From Micromonospora coriariae (GTDB taxonomy: Bacteria; Actinomycetota; Actinomycetes; Mycobacteriales; Micromonosporaceae): a DNA stretch of 64,000 bases. This document shows, in pieces, positions 16,429 to 24,711 of the stretch. The translations under genes were made by a program, and so were the position numbers. The DNA lies in contig NZ_LT607412.1 in NCBI RefSeq assembly GCF_900091455.1, positions 496,001 through 560,000 on the forward strand. Direction: 5' to 3'. Position 1 is the first letter of the stretch; each line of letters opens with the position of its first letter. The notes below the pieces were generated by a model. That model was not told the DNA's origin, did no database searches, and was given only the letters and a program-made list of their open reading frames with translations.

Positions 16429-16977
16429 TCAGGAGGGCCAGGCGCGGGCGAGAAGGTCGCGGGTGTCGCCGAGCAGCTGCGGCAGGACCTTGGTGCGGCC
16501 GATCACCGGCATGAAGTTCGCGTCGCCGCCCCAGCGCGGCACCACGTGCTGGTGCAGGTGCGCGGCGATGCCGGCGCCGGCGACCCCGCCCTGGTTCATC
16601 CCCAGGTTGAAGCCGTGGGCGTTGCTGACCTTGCGGATCACCCGCATCGCGGCCTGCGTGAATGACGCCAGCTCGCTGGTCTCCGGCCCGTCCAGGTCGG
16701 TGTAGTCGGCGACGTGCCGGTATGGACACACCAGCAGGTGGCCCGGGTTGTACGGGTAGAGGTTGAGCACCACGAAGACGTGCTCGCCGCGGGCCACGAC
16801 CAGGCTCTCCTCGGGTGGCAGCTTGGGGGCCCGGCAGAACGGGCAACCGGTCGGCTTCTCGTAGCCCTCGGCCGGGCGGTCCTCCCCGGAGATGTACGTC
16901 ATCCGGTGCGGCGTCCAGAGCCGCTCAAGGCCGTCGGCCATCCCGCCGCTGTCCGTGTGCCGTTCCGCCCCTGTCAC
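16429..16977 (-). CDS. HIT-family protein (AP4A phosphorylase-like)
   Basis: The 182-residue cytoplasmic protein contains the histidine triad AAHLHQHVVPRW near 136-147, and before it NLGMNQGGVAGAG, which is typical of the branch with mycobacterial Rv2613c, a diadenosine tetraphosphate phosphorylase. A CPFCRAP stretch near 43-49 could be half of a metal site. In M. tuberculosis the orthologous gene lies between thrS and the PIM cluster, the same setting as here. The start is GTG 16977 or a nearby downstream codon. Confidence 0.88.
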   Translation of the reverse strand: MTGAERHTDSGGMADGLERLWTPHRMTYISGEDRPAEGYEKPTGCPFCRAPKLPPEESLVVARGEHVFVVLNLYPYNPGHLLVCPYRHVADYTDLDGPETSELASFTQAAMRVIRKVSNAHGFNLGMNQGGVAGAGIAAHLHQHVVPRWGGDANFMPVIGRTKVLPQLLGDTRDLLARAWPS

Positions 16978-17068
16978 GAGCCGATCCTACGGAGCCGGCC
17001 GGGCGGGTCGCGACACCCACCGTTGGGAAACTCGATTGCTGGAAGTTGTTGACGGACAGGAGCCCGGA

Positions 17069-17083
17069 CATGAAGATTTCATG
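17069..17083. promoter_or_regulatory. 15-base palindrome upstream of the M15 peptidase
   Basis: CATGAA and TTCATG arms (17069-17074 and 17078-17083) around a 3-base centre lie 36 bases before the ATG at 17119. The surrounding 60 bases are clearly richer in A/T than the rest of the window. A TTGACG box at 17050-17055 is nearby. This could be an operator or promoter region. Confidence 0.3.
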
Positions 17084-17118
17084 CATCCAGATACTTCCAT
17101 ATGACGATGGAGGGTTCC

Positions 17119-17847
17119 ATGATCCGACGGCTCGGCAGGATCGTCGCGGCGCTCGCGCTCGCCGCCGCCACCACGGTGGCCGGCATCACCGTCACCGCCA
17201 GCGCGGCACACGCCGACGGCTGCTACACCTGGGGTCGCACGCTGTCCCAGGGGATGTCCGGCGAGGACGTCCGGCAACTCCAGATCCGGGTCGCCGGCTA
17301 CCCCGGCTACGGCGCCGTGCTCACCCTCGACGGCGCGTACGGCCCGGCCACCCGATCGGCGGTGATCCGCTTCCAGCAGGCGTACGGACTGTCCGCGGAC
17401 GGCATCGCCGGCCCGCAGACCTTCAACCGGATCTACGCCCTGCAGGACGACGACTGCACCCCGGTCAACTTCAGCTACGCCGAGTTGAACAACTGCAACA
17501 GCACCTGGGCCGGCGGCGCGGTCGCGGCGAGCACCGCCCGTTCCAACGCGCTGGTCTCGATGTGGAAACTCCAGGCCCTGCGGCACGCCCTCGGGGACGT
17601 GCCCATCGCGATCAGCAGCAGCTTCCGCAGCTACGCCTGCAACAGCGCGGTCGGCGGGGCGTCGAACAGCCGGCACCTGTACGGCGACGCGGTGGACCTG
17701 GTCGGTTCCCCGTCGTTCTGCCGGCTGGCCCAGCAGGCCCGCTACCACGGCTTCGCGCAGATCCTCGGCCCCGGCTACCCGGACCACAACGACCACACCC
17801 ACGTGGCGGCGGTCGGCGGCTGGTCGGCGCCGAACTGCGGGATCTGA
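17119..17847 (+). CDS. Secreted D-Ala-D-Ala carboxypeptidase-like protein with peptidoglycan-binding domain
   Basis: The 242-residue protein has a signal peptide (MIRRLGRIVAALALAAATTV, cleaved around AHA/DG). A PG_binding_1 domain follows at about 40-100 (LSQGMSGEDVRQLQIRV, then DGAYGPATRSAVIRFQ). A VanY/M15_3-type zinc peptidase domain covers about 115-240, with the metal ligands in SRHLYGDAVDL and DHTHVAAV. It probably trims cell-wall peptides outside the membrane. GGAGGG 5 bases before ATG 17119 decides the start over ATGs at 17101 and 17107. A strong hairpin follows the stop. Confidence 0.9.
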   Translation: MIRRLGRIVAALALAAATTVAGITVTASAAHADGCYTWGRTLSQGMSGEDVRQLQIRVAGYPGYGAVLTLDGAYGPATRSAVIRFQQAYGLSADGIAGPQTFNRIYALQDDDCTPVNFSYAELNNCNSTWAGGAVAASTARSNALVSMWKLQALRHALGDVPIAISSSFRSYACNSAVGGASNSRHLYGDAVDLVGSPSFCRLAQQARYHGFAQILGPGYPDHNDHTHVAAVGGWSAPNCGI

Positions 17848-17853
17848 CGCCTG

Positions 17854-17888
17854 GGCGCGATCGCCCCAGACCGTGGGGCGATCGCGCC
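17854..17888. terminator. Hairpin between M15 peptidase and thrS
   Basis: A perfect 15-bp inverted repeat (17854-17868 and 17874-17888) with a 5-base loop lies directly after the peptidase stop and 6 bases before the thrS stop. It serves both converging genes. Confidence 0.8.
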
Positions 17889-17894
17889 GAGCCG

Positions 17895-19904
17895 CTACTC
17901 GGCGGCGGCGGACGGGCCGATGTTGGTCCGCGAGCTGACCACGTCGAGGATGTGGGTCACCGCCTCGGCGATCGGCACACCGTTGCGCTGCGAGCCGTCC
18001 CGGTAGCGGAAGGAGACCGTGCCGGCAGCCACGTCGTCGTCCCCGGCGATCACCATGAACGGGATCTTCTGCTGCTGGGCGGTGCGGATCTTCTTCTGCA
18101 TCCGGTCGTCGCCCGCGTCCACCTGCGCCCGGATCCCCTCGGCGCGCAGCGCCGCGACGAACCCGTGCAGGTAGTCGGTGTGGTCCTCACGGATCGGGAT
18201 GCCGACCACCTGGACCGGGGCCAGCCAGGCCGGGAACGCCCCCGCGTAGTGCTCGGTGAGCACCCCGAAGAACCGCTCGATCGAGCCGAACAGCGCCCGG
18301 TGGATCATCACCGGCCGCTGCCGGCTGCCGTCGGCCGCCTGGTACTCCAGCCCGAACCGCTCCGGCTGGTTGAAGTCGACCTGGATGGTGGACATCTGCC
18401 ACGTCCGGCCGATCGCGTCCCGGGCCTGCACCGAGATCTTCGGCCCGTAGAACGCCGCGCCGCCCGGGTCGGGGACGAGGTCCAGCCCGGAGGTCGCCGC
18501 GGCGGTCCGCAGCGCCTCGGTCGCCTCCGCCCAGTCCTCGTCGTCACCGATGAACTTGGGCGAGTCGTCCCGGGTGGACAGCTCCAGGTAGAAGTCGTCC
18601 AGGCCGTAGTCGCGCAGCAGGTCCAGCACGAAGCTGAGCAGCGTGGACAGCTCGCCGGCCATCTGCTCACGGGTGCAGTAGATGTGCGAGTCGTCCTGGG
18701 TCAGGCCGCGTACCCGGGTCAGGCCGTGCACCACGCCGGACTTCTCGTACCGGTAGACCGTGCCGAACTCGAACAGCCGCAGCGGCAGCTCCCGGTACGA
18801 CCGCCCGCGCGCCCTGAAGATCAGGTTGTGCATCGGGCAGTTCATCGCCTTGAGGTAGTAGTCCGCGCCCTCCAGCTGCATGGGCGGGAACATGGTGTCC
18901 GCGTAGTACGGCAGGTGCCCGGAGGTCTGGAACAGCTGCGCCTTGGTGATGTGCGGGGTGTTGACGAACTCGTACCCCGCCTCCTCGTGCCGGCGCCGTG
19001 AGTAGTGCTCCATCTCCCGGCGGATGATGCCGCCCTTGGGGTGGAAGACCGCCAGGCCGGAGCCGATCTCGTCGGGGAAGCTGAACAGGTCCAGGTCCGC
19101 GCCGAGCTTGCGGTGGTCGCGCCGGGCAGCTTCCTCCAGCAGCTTCAGGTACGCCTTCAGCTCGTCGCGGGTCGGCCACGCGGTGCCGTACACCCGCTGC
19201 AACTGCGGGTTCTTCTCCGACCCGCGCCAGTACGCGGCGGCCGAGCGCATCAGCTTGAACGCGCCGATCAGCCGGGTGGTCGGCAGGTGCGGGCCCCGGC
19301 ACAGGTCCGACCAGCAGACCTTGTCCTCCTTGGCATCGAGGTTGTCGTAGATGGTCAGCTCGCCGCCGCCCACCTCCATCACCTGCGAGGAGTCCAGCCC
19401 GTCACCCTTGAGGTCGATCAACTCCAGCTTGAACGGCTCGTCGGCCAGCTCGGCGCGGGCCTCGTCCAGGCTGCCGAAGCGGCGGCGCCGGAACCGCTGC
19501 CCCGACTTGATGATCTCCTGCATCCGCTTCTCGACCCTGCTGAGGTCGTCGGGCTGGAACGGCTTGTCGACGTCGAAGTCGTAGTAGAAGCCGTTCTCGA
19601 TCGGCGGCCCGATGCCCAGCTTGGCCTCGGGGAAGATGTCCTGCACGGCCTGGGCCAGGACGTGCGCGGTGGAGTGGCGCAGCACGTTGAGGCCGTCGGG
19701 CGAGTCCAGACTGACCGGCTCGACGACGGTCTCCTCGGCCGGCGACCAGTCCAGGTCGCGCAGCTGGCCCTGCGGGTCGCGGACCACGACGATCGCCTTG
19801 GGGCCGTTCGCGGGCAGTCCGGCCGCGGCCACCGCGTCGGCCGCCGTGGTCCCGGCGGCGACGACGACAGGGTCGGCCACGGCGGGGGTACGGGGTGCGG
19901 ACAC
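17895..19904 (-). CDS. thrS: Threonyl-tRNA synthetase
   Basis: ThrRS (669 residues) charges tRNA-Thr. An N-terminal TGS-like region is followed by the editing domain ([16 protein letters not shown] with the HxxxH motif, and the Cys in [11 protein letters not shown]). The class II core includes the zinc region around [11 protein letters not shown] and the motif 2 Arg in [16 protein letters not shown]. The C-terminal anticodon-binding domain starts near 565. The start is GTG 19904 with GAAGGAG upstream. It closes the conserved PIM block. Upstream lies the second copy of the hairpin repeat; no T-box is seen. Confidence 0.97.
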   Translation of the reverse strand: MSAPRTPAVADPVVVAAGTTAADAVAAAGLPANGPKAIVVVRDPQGQLRDLDWSPAEETVVEPVSLDSPDGLNVLRHSTAHVLAQAVQDIFPEAKLGIGPPIENGFYYDFDVDKPFQPDDLSRVEKRMQEIIKSGQRFRRRRFGSLDEARAELADEPFKLELIDLKGDGLDSSQVMEVGGGELTIYDNLDAKEDKVCWSDLCRGPHLPTTRLIGAFKLMRSAAAYWRGSEKNPQLQRVYGTAWPTRDELKAYLKLLEEAARRDHRKLGADLDLFSFPDEIGSGLAVFHPKGGIIRREMEHYSRRRHEEAGYEFVNTPHITKAQLFQTSGHLPYYADTMFPPMQLEGADYYLKAMNCPMHNLIFRARGRSYRELPLRLFEFGTVYRYEKSGVVHGLTRVRGLTQDDSHIYCTREQMAGELSTLLSFVLDLLRDYGLDDFYLELSTRDDSPKFIGDDEDWAEATEALRTAAATSGLDLVPDPGGAAFYGPKISVQARDAIGRTWQMSTIQVDFNQPERFGLEYQAADGSRQRPVMIHRALFGSIERFFGVLTEHYAGAFPAWLAPVQVVGIPIREDHTDYLHGFVAALRAEGIRAQVDAGDDRMQKKIRTAQQQKIPFMVIAGDDDVAAGTVSFRYRDGSQRNGVPIAEAVTHILDVVSSRTNIGPSAAAE

Positions 19905-19981
19905 GGTGACTCCTTCATGCGGTACGAGACGGATGCCGATCCTCGGCTCCTGCCGATGCTATCGGTCCACCCACTCCAGGT

Positions 19982-20034
19982 AAGGAAGGGCACCTTCTTA
20001 ACGCCTCGGGTAGAGGAAGGGCCCCTTGTTAACG
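19982..20034. repeat. Hairpin repeat upstream of thrS (copy 2)
   Basis: Positions 19982-20006 are an exact inverted copy of 7654-7678 (25 bases). A second unit starting AGGAAGGGCC at 20014 is a degenerate version of the same half-site and ends in GTTAACG, so two related units stand in tandem. It lies in the 220-bp gap between thrS (-) and the YcnI-like gene (+). Confidence 0.75.
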
Positions 20035-20124
20035 GTCGGCGTTGAACCTTTCGCGCCTCGCAGCCGAACTAGGAGGTGTGGCCGGAATCGGTGCCGGCCG
20101 CGTCGACACGGATGGGGGCACGAG

Positions 20125-21066
20125 ATGGCGAGCACGCACGGCGGTGGCCGCCGGCAGCGGATCGCGGCGGTGACCGCGCTGACCGCGGCCGGGCTGCTGC
20201 TCTGGCCCGGTACGGCGCACGCGGTGGACGTGACGACCACTCCGAACCAGGCCCGGCAGGGCGACGCGGTACGGCTGGAGTTCACCGTGCCGGAGGAGCG
20301 GGCCGGTACGACGACCCGCCAGATCGAGGTTCGGTTGCCCGCCGACGCGCCGGTCGCCGAGGTGTACCCGATGTCGGTGACCGGTTGGGCGCCCCGGATC
20401 AGTTCCCGCACGCTGGACCGGCCGGTGGCCGGCATCCACTCCTCCGGGGTGAGCACGGTGACCACCGCGGTGACCTGGATCCGGGTCGGCGAGGGTGAGC
20501 CGGGCCCCGCCCGGCTGGCGCTGTCCATGGGCCCGCTGCCACAGGTCGAGCGGCTCACCTTCGAGGTGGTCCAGACGTACGCCGACGGCACGGTCGTCCG
20601 CTGGGCGGACGCCACCGGTGCGCACCGGGCCCCGGTGCTCACCCTGCTGCCGGCGGCGGCGGGCGCGGCCGGCCCGGCCGGGCACGGCGGGCACGGCGCC
20701 CCGGCGGCCGGGGCAGCGGCCGATCCCGACGCCGGTGGCGACGCCGCGCCGGCGGACCGCGCGGGCGGCACCGGCGAGGAGTCCGGCAGCGCCGACGTCA
20801 TGCTGGCCGCCGGGCTGCTGGCCGGGCTGGGCGGCGGCGCGGCGATCGGCTGGCTGGTCAGCCGGTGGCGCCGGCGCGACCCGGCCGAGCGCGCGGCGCT
20901 GGCCGAGGTGACCGGCGGAAGCGACGACGATCCCGCGCCGACCGATACGAAGCCGGGTGATTCGGTACCGGGTGACTCGGTGCCAGCGGCGTCTGGGGCG
21001 TCTGGGGCGTCAGCACCCACCGAAGCGGAGCCGACGGCGGTCGCCACCCCGGTCCGCGCCGGCTGA
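20125..21066 (+). CDS. Secreted YcnI/DUF1775-like membrane-anchored protein
   Basis: The 313-residue protein has a signal peptide (to about AHA, residue 33), then a DUF1775/YcnI-type beta domain (about 33-175) beginning VDVTTTPNQARQGDAVRLEFTVPEE, a low-complexity Ala/Gly/Asp linker, and a membrane segment near 232-252 (VMLAAGLLAGLGGGAAIGWLV) before a Pro/Ala-rich tail. YcnI-type proteins bind copper next to CopC/CopD genes. The His1-equivalent N-terminal copper ligand is not evident, because the mature protein would start with Val or Asp. No copper genes are adjacent. It is probably an extracytoplasmic, membrane-anchored protein. Start ATG 20125. Confidence 0.75.
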   Translation: MASTHGGGRRQRIAAVTALTAAGLLLWPGTAHAVDVTTTPNQARQGDAVRLEFTVPEERAGTTTRQIEVRLPADAPVAEVYPMSVTGWAPRISSRTLDRPVAGIHSSGVSTVTTAVTWIRVGEGEPGPARLALSMGPLPQVERLTFEVVQTYADGTVVRWADATGAHRAPVLTLLPAAAGAAGPAGHGGHGAPAAGAAADPDAGGDAAPADRAGGTGEESGSADVMLAAGLLAGLGGGAAIGWLVSRWRRRDPAERAALAEVTGGSDDDPAPTDTKPGDSVPGDSVPAASGASGASAPTEAEPTAVATPVRAG

Positions 21067-21380
21067 AGCCAGCCCGCGCCGTGCGCGGCCCGCAGCGTGG
21101 GCGCCCGCGCCGGTCGGCGGTCCACACCGTCAGCGGCCCACCGTCGGCGGCCACACACGGTCTGCGGCCGTAGCTTCGGGCCCGCATCCAGGGCCGCCGA
21201 CGGTCACGGGACCGCCGTTGCTCTGCTTCAACCCACGCAACGGTTCGGGGCCGTGACTGTTGCGTCGGTTGAAGCAGAGCAGAGGGCCCGAGGGGACAGG
21301 GCGCGGTCGGTCGGTGGTCCGAGACGGCTCCGACACGGCGACGACGTCGGAGTGCCAAGGAGATCAGAGCGCCCGGAACG
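21067..21380. other. Gene-free region with inverted repeats
   Basis: These 314 bases hold no credible gene. An imperfect 23-bp inverted repeat (21219-21241 and 21259-21281, one mismatch at 21234/21266, 17-base loop) dominates the middle. A second pair with the ACCGTCGGCGGCC motif and its complement lies before it, around 21140-21205. The region separates the YcnI-like gene (+) from the convergent ADP-ribosylglycohydrolase gene (-), so at least one hairpin is a likely terminator. Confidence 0.7.
21219..21281. repeat. 23-bp inverted repeat in convergent gap
   Basis: Arms at 21219-21241 and 21259-21281 pair except at 21234/21266. The outer 15 bases and the inner 7 bases pair perfectly. It is long for a terminator, and the sequence differs from the other hairpins in the window. 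Confidence 0.7.
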
Positions 21381-22301
21381 TCAGAGCGCCCAGGAGGGCA
21401 GCGGCTCGCGGGCGGCCAGCCACGGCTCGGGCACACCGCCCGGCGTGCCGACACCCGTGTGCGCCGCCACCACCGCGCCCACGATGGCGGCCGTGGTGTC
21501 CACGTCCCCGCCGGCCTGCACGCAGACCCGGATCGCCGCCGGGTAGTCGTCCAGATGGGTGGCGGCCACCCAGAGGGTGAACCCGACGGTGTCCTGGGCG
21601 GTCACCCGGGAGCCGTTGCCGAGCGCCGCCACCACCCGGGACAGCGGGCGGCCGAGCAGCCCGGCCGCCCGGTTCACGCTGCGGTGCACCTCGGTGCCCG
21701 GATCGACCGCACCGGCGATCCCGGCGAGCAGCCGCTCCGGGGCCGGCCGGTGCCCGTCGAGGCGGGCCCGGGCGGCCAGCGCGGCGGCGACCGCCACCGC
21801 GACCGCACCGGCGATCCCCTCCGGGTGCGCGTGCGTCACCTCGGCCGAGGCGCGGGCCTGGGCCGCGGCGCGGACGGTCGAGTCGGCGAAGTACGCGCCC
21901 AGTGGCCCCACCCGCATCGCCGCGCCGTTGCCGCAGGAGCCCTGGCCGTCGAAGGCGGACGCGGCGGCCACCGGCCACGGCGTACCGGTGCGGATCAGCC
22001 GCAGGATCAGCATCGCCCCCGCCCCGTAGCCGCGGCGCGGATCGCAGCGCTGGGCGAACGCCAGGGCCAGCCGGTCCCGGTCGACGCCGCCGGACTCCGC
22101 CAGCCCGGCGAGGACCGAGCAGGCCATCTCGGTGTCGTCGGTCCACTCCCAGGGCGCCGGCGGCAGGACGCCCGCCGCAAGGTCCGCCGGGCGTGCCCCG
22201 GGAACGAAGTACCGCGCGCCGAGCGCGTCGCCGGTGGAGAGACCGGCGAGGCTGTCCCGGGCGAGCGCCAGGCGGGCATCGGCGAACAGGGTGAAGGACA
22301 T
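21381..22301 (-). CDS. ADP-ribosylglycohydrolase family protein
   Basis: The 306-residue protein belongs to the ADP-ribosyl-hydrolase (DraG/ARH) family. The metal-binding motifs are visible: EWTDDTEMACSVL near 69-81 and the C-terminal GGDVDTTAAIVGAVVAAHTG. An N-terminal LAGLSTGDALGARY stretch agrees with the usual first helix. Such enzymes remove ADP-ribose from Arg or Ser on proteins or related compounds. ATG 22301 (MSFTLFADARLALARDSL) is chosen over an upstream ATG at 22361. It is divergent from the response regulator gene. No ADP-ribosyltransferase is seen nearby. Confidence 0.9.
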   Translation of the reverse strand: MSFTLFADARLALARDSLAGLSTGDALGARYFVPGARPADLAAGVLPPAPWEWTDDTEMACSVLAGLAESGGVDRDRLALAFAQRCDPRRGYGAGAMLILRLIRTGTPWPVAAASAFDGQGSCGNGAAMRVGPLGAYFADSTVRAAAQARASAEVTHAHPEGIAGAVAVAVAAALAARARLDGHRPAPERLLAGIAGAVDPGTEVHRSVNRAAGLLGRPLSRVVAALGNGSRVTAQDTVGFTLWVAATHLDDYPAAIRVCVQAGGDVDTTAAIVGAVVAAHTGVGTPGGVPEPWLAAREPLPSWAL

Positions 22302-22374
22302 CGTCGTACCAGCTTGCCCGCTCCTCAGGTACGCCGCAACGCGATCAACTTGCCAGGCCAAGTACGGTCTTGGG

Positions 22375-23064
22375 GTGGCCTCCGTGCTCCTGGTCGAAGA
22401 CGATCACGTCGTACGCGGCGCGATGCTGCGGTCCCTCGCCGACCGGGGGCATGCCGTGCACGCCGTGGGCACCGCGCTGGACGCCCTGCGCCGGGTCGCC
22501 GCGGAGACGCCCGACCTGGTGGTGCTGGACCTGGGCCTGCCCGACCTGGACGGCTCGGACGCGCTGCGGATGCTGCGCGGCATCACCGACGTCCCGATCA
22601 TCATCGCCACCGCCCGTGACGACGAGCAGTCGGTGGTCAAGCTGCTGCGCGCCGGCGCCGACGACTACATGGTCAAGCCGTTCACCGGTGCGCACCTGGA
22701 CGCCCGGATCACCACCGTGCTGCGCCGGGCAGGTCGGGCCAGCCGGACTGTGCAACCCGCGGTGCACACCGTCGGCGGGCTGCGCGTGGATGTCGGCGAG
22801 CGCAGCGCCCACCTCGACGGGGAGCCGCTGGCGCTGACCCGCAAGGAATTCGACCTGCTGGCGTATCTCGCCGCACGACCCGGGCGGGTAGTGTCCCGCC
22901 GGGAGCTCTTGGAGGAGGTATGGCGGCAGCCGTCGGTCGGCGAGGATCAGACCATCGACGTTCACCTGTACTGGCTTCGCCGAAAGATGGGCGAGTCCGC
23001 GGCGAAGCCGCGCTACCTGCGCACCGTGCGGGGGGTCGGGTTCCGGCTGGTGGCACCGGACTGA
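22375..23064 (+). CDS. OmpR-family response regulator
   Basis: The 229-residue protein has a receiver domain at residues 3-115 with EDD near 9-11, the phosphoacceptor in LVVLDLGLPDLDG near 52 and the Lys in YMVKPF near 102. A winged-helix DNA-binding domain covers about 135-226 (LTRKEFDLLAYLA, then TIDVHLYWLRRKM and RTVRGVGFRLV). The GTG 22375 start has no ribosome site but TACGGT 7 bases before it, so the transcript may be leaderless. It is followed at once by its kinase. Confidence 0.9.
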   Translation: MASVLLVEDDHVVRGAMLRSLADRGHAVHAVGTALDALRRVAAETPDLVVLDLGLPDLDGSDALRMLRGITDVPIIIATARDDEQSVVKLLRAGADDYMVKPFTGAHLDARITTVLRRAGRASRTVQPAVHTVGGLRVDVGERSAHLDGEPLALTRKEFDLLAYLAARPGRVVSRRELLEEVWRQPSVGEDQTIDVHLYWLRRKMGESAAKPRYLRTVRGVGFRLVAPD

Positions 23065-23093
23065 GGACGGCGCTGGCCCTGCTCACGGCCGGC

Positions 23094-24497
23094 ATGTGCA
23101 GCCTCGTCGCGCTCGCCTTCCTGATTCCGCTCGGGCTGAGTCTGCGGGAACAGACCCGGGAGGAGGCGATCGGCGACGCCGCTCGACGGAGCACGCTGGT
23201 GACCGGGGCGCTGGCGGTGAGCACGGAGCCCGCGGTGGTCGAGCGGGCCGTGGTGGCCAGCGGCGAGGGCGCTCCGGCCCGACCGGTGGTGCACGGGCTG
23301 GGTCTCGACGAGTCCGCCGGACGGGCCAGCGACGCCGACCTGGACCAGGCACGCGCCGACCGGCGCTCTCTGGTTGTCGACGTCGACGGCGGGGTGGTCC
23401 GGCTCGACCCGGTGGTCCTCGGTGACCGGACGGCCGTGGTCGAGGTGTTCGTGCCGGCCTCCGCGCTGGGCGAGGGTGCCGGCGGCACCTGGCTGCTGCT
23501 GTTCGCGGTCGGCGCGGCGATGGCCGGCGCGGCGGTGCTGGTCGTGGACCGGGTCGCCGCCCGCGCGGTTGACTCGACCAAGGGCCTGGTCAAGGCCGCG
23601 CTCTCGGTCGGCGACGGCGACCTGGGGGTACGCGTGGAGCCGACCGGCCCACGCGAGCTGGCCGAAGCCGGGTACGCCTTCAACCGGATGGCCGACCGCC
23701 TGGACGCGGCCCGCACCGACGAACGGGAGCTGGTGGCCGACCTGTCGCACCGGCTGCGTACCCCGCTGACCGTGCTGCGTCTCGACGCGGAGGCGTTGGA
23801 GTCCGACGACACCAGCGTGGGTTCGTTCTCCGAGGCGGAGCTGGACCGGCGACGTGGCATCCGGCGGATCCGGCAGGCGATCGTCACCCTGGAGGGTGAG
23901 ATCGACGTGCTGATCAAGACCACCCGCAAGGCGGTGGCCCACGAGGCCGGGCCGGCGATGTGCGACGTCAGCGAGGTGGTTCGGGACCGGATGGTGTTCT
24001 GGGCGGCGCTGGCCGGCGACCAGAACCGGCCACACCGGGTCAACGGCGCGCAGCTGCGCATCCCGGCGCCGGTGCCGCGGGCCGAGCTGGCCGCCGCGCT
24101 GGACGCGGTGATCGGCAACGTCTTCCGCTACACGCCGCAGGGCACCGCGTTCGAGGTGGCCGTGTCCCGCCGGGACGGCTATGTGGCGATCCGGATCGAC
24201 GACGCCGGCCCCGGTATCGCCAACCCGGACCGGGCTCTGCGCCGGGGCGCCAGTGACCAGGGCTCGACCGGGCTCGGGCTGGACATCGCCAAGCGGGTGG
24301 CGTTGCAGGCCAACGGCTCGGTGAGCATCGACCGCGCCCGGCTGGGCGGGGCCAGCGTGGTGATGCTGCTCGCCGACCCGGAGGCGACGCCCCGGCAGGT
24401 CAGCCGCTTCGGTCTGGTCGGTCGGATGGCCCGCGACGCCCGGGACCAGAAGTCCACCGGCCGTCGGTGGCCCCGCCAGCGGCCCACCGACGACTGA
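23094..24497 (+). CDS. Sensor histidine kinase
   Basis: At 467 residues (from ATG 23094) the protein has an N-terminal membrane helix, an extracytoplasmic region, a second helix near 140-162 and a HAMP region. The DHp helix carries the phospho-acceptor His in ELVADLSHRLRTPLTVLRLDAE, and the ATPase domain has N- and G-box motifs (VIGNVFRYTP, DDAGPGI, TGLGLDIAKR). The start is uncertain: no ATG, GTG or TTG lies in frame near the regulator stop, and the hydrophobic segment already begins with LRTALALLTAG at 23061, so CTG 23061 could start the protein. It is coupled to the preceding regulator. Confidence 0.85.
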   Translation: MCSLVALAFLIPLGLSLREQTREEAIGDAARRSTLVTGALAVSTEPAVVERAVVASGEGAPARPVVHGLGLDESAGRASDADLDQARADRRSLVVDVDGGVVRLDPVVLGDRTAVVEVFVPASALGEGAGGTWLLLFAVGAAMAGAAVLVVDRVAARAVDSTKGLVKAALSVGDGDLGVRVEPTGPRELAEAGYAFNRMADRLDAARTDERELVADLSHRLRTPLTVLRLDAEALESDDTSVGSFSEAELDRRRGIRRIRQAIVTLEGEIDVLIKTTRKAVAHEAGPAMCDVSEVVRDRMVFWAALAGDQNRPHRVNGAQLRIPAPVPRAELAAALDAVIGNVFRYTPQGTAFEVAVSRRDGYVAIRIDDAGPGIANPDRALRRGASDQGSTGLGLDIAKRVALQANGSVSIDRARLGGASVVMLLADPEATPRQVSRFGLVGRMARDARDQKSTGRRWPRQRPTDD

Positions 24498-24601
24498 CCG
24501 GCCCGGGGCTGTGGCCCGGCGCAAGTCTTCCTTAGATCGCGGTTAACGACGGCGGCGAAGCCGCCACGGGCTGTCAGGATCAGAGCACGAACCCACCAGT
24601 T

Positions 24602-24637
24602 CCACCGGCCAGCGCACAGCGCACCCACGGCCGGTGG
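24602..24637. terminator. Hairpin downstream of the kinase gene
   Basis: A perfect 9-bp inverted repeat (24602-24610 and 24629-24637, loop 18) lies 105 bases beyond the kinase stop, in the gap between converging genes. Confidence 0.4.
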
Positions 24638-24643
24638 AGCCGC

Positions 24644-24693
24644 GCGCGCGGCGGGAGTCCAGGTCCCCCCACACCCACGCTCCCGCCGCGCGC
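24644..24693. terminator. Hairpin next to the deaminase stop
   Basis: A perfect 14-bp GC-rich inverted repeat (24644-24657 and 24680-24693, loop 22) ends 18 bases from the deaminase stop. It is the likelier of two hairpins to terminate the minus-strand pair. Confidence 0.6.
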
Positions 24694-24711
24694 CCTGCTC
24701 CCCGGAACGGC

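Noticed and set aside
19905..20124. T-box or other riboswitch upstream of thrS
   Set aside because: No T-box sequence or specifier loop is visible; the structure is explained by the dispersed hairpin repeat.
20125..21066. Copper-binding YcnI with an N-terminal His ligand
   Set aside because: The mature N terminus appears to be Val or Asp and no copper genes are adjacent, so the copper role was not claimed.
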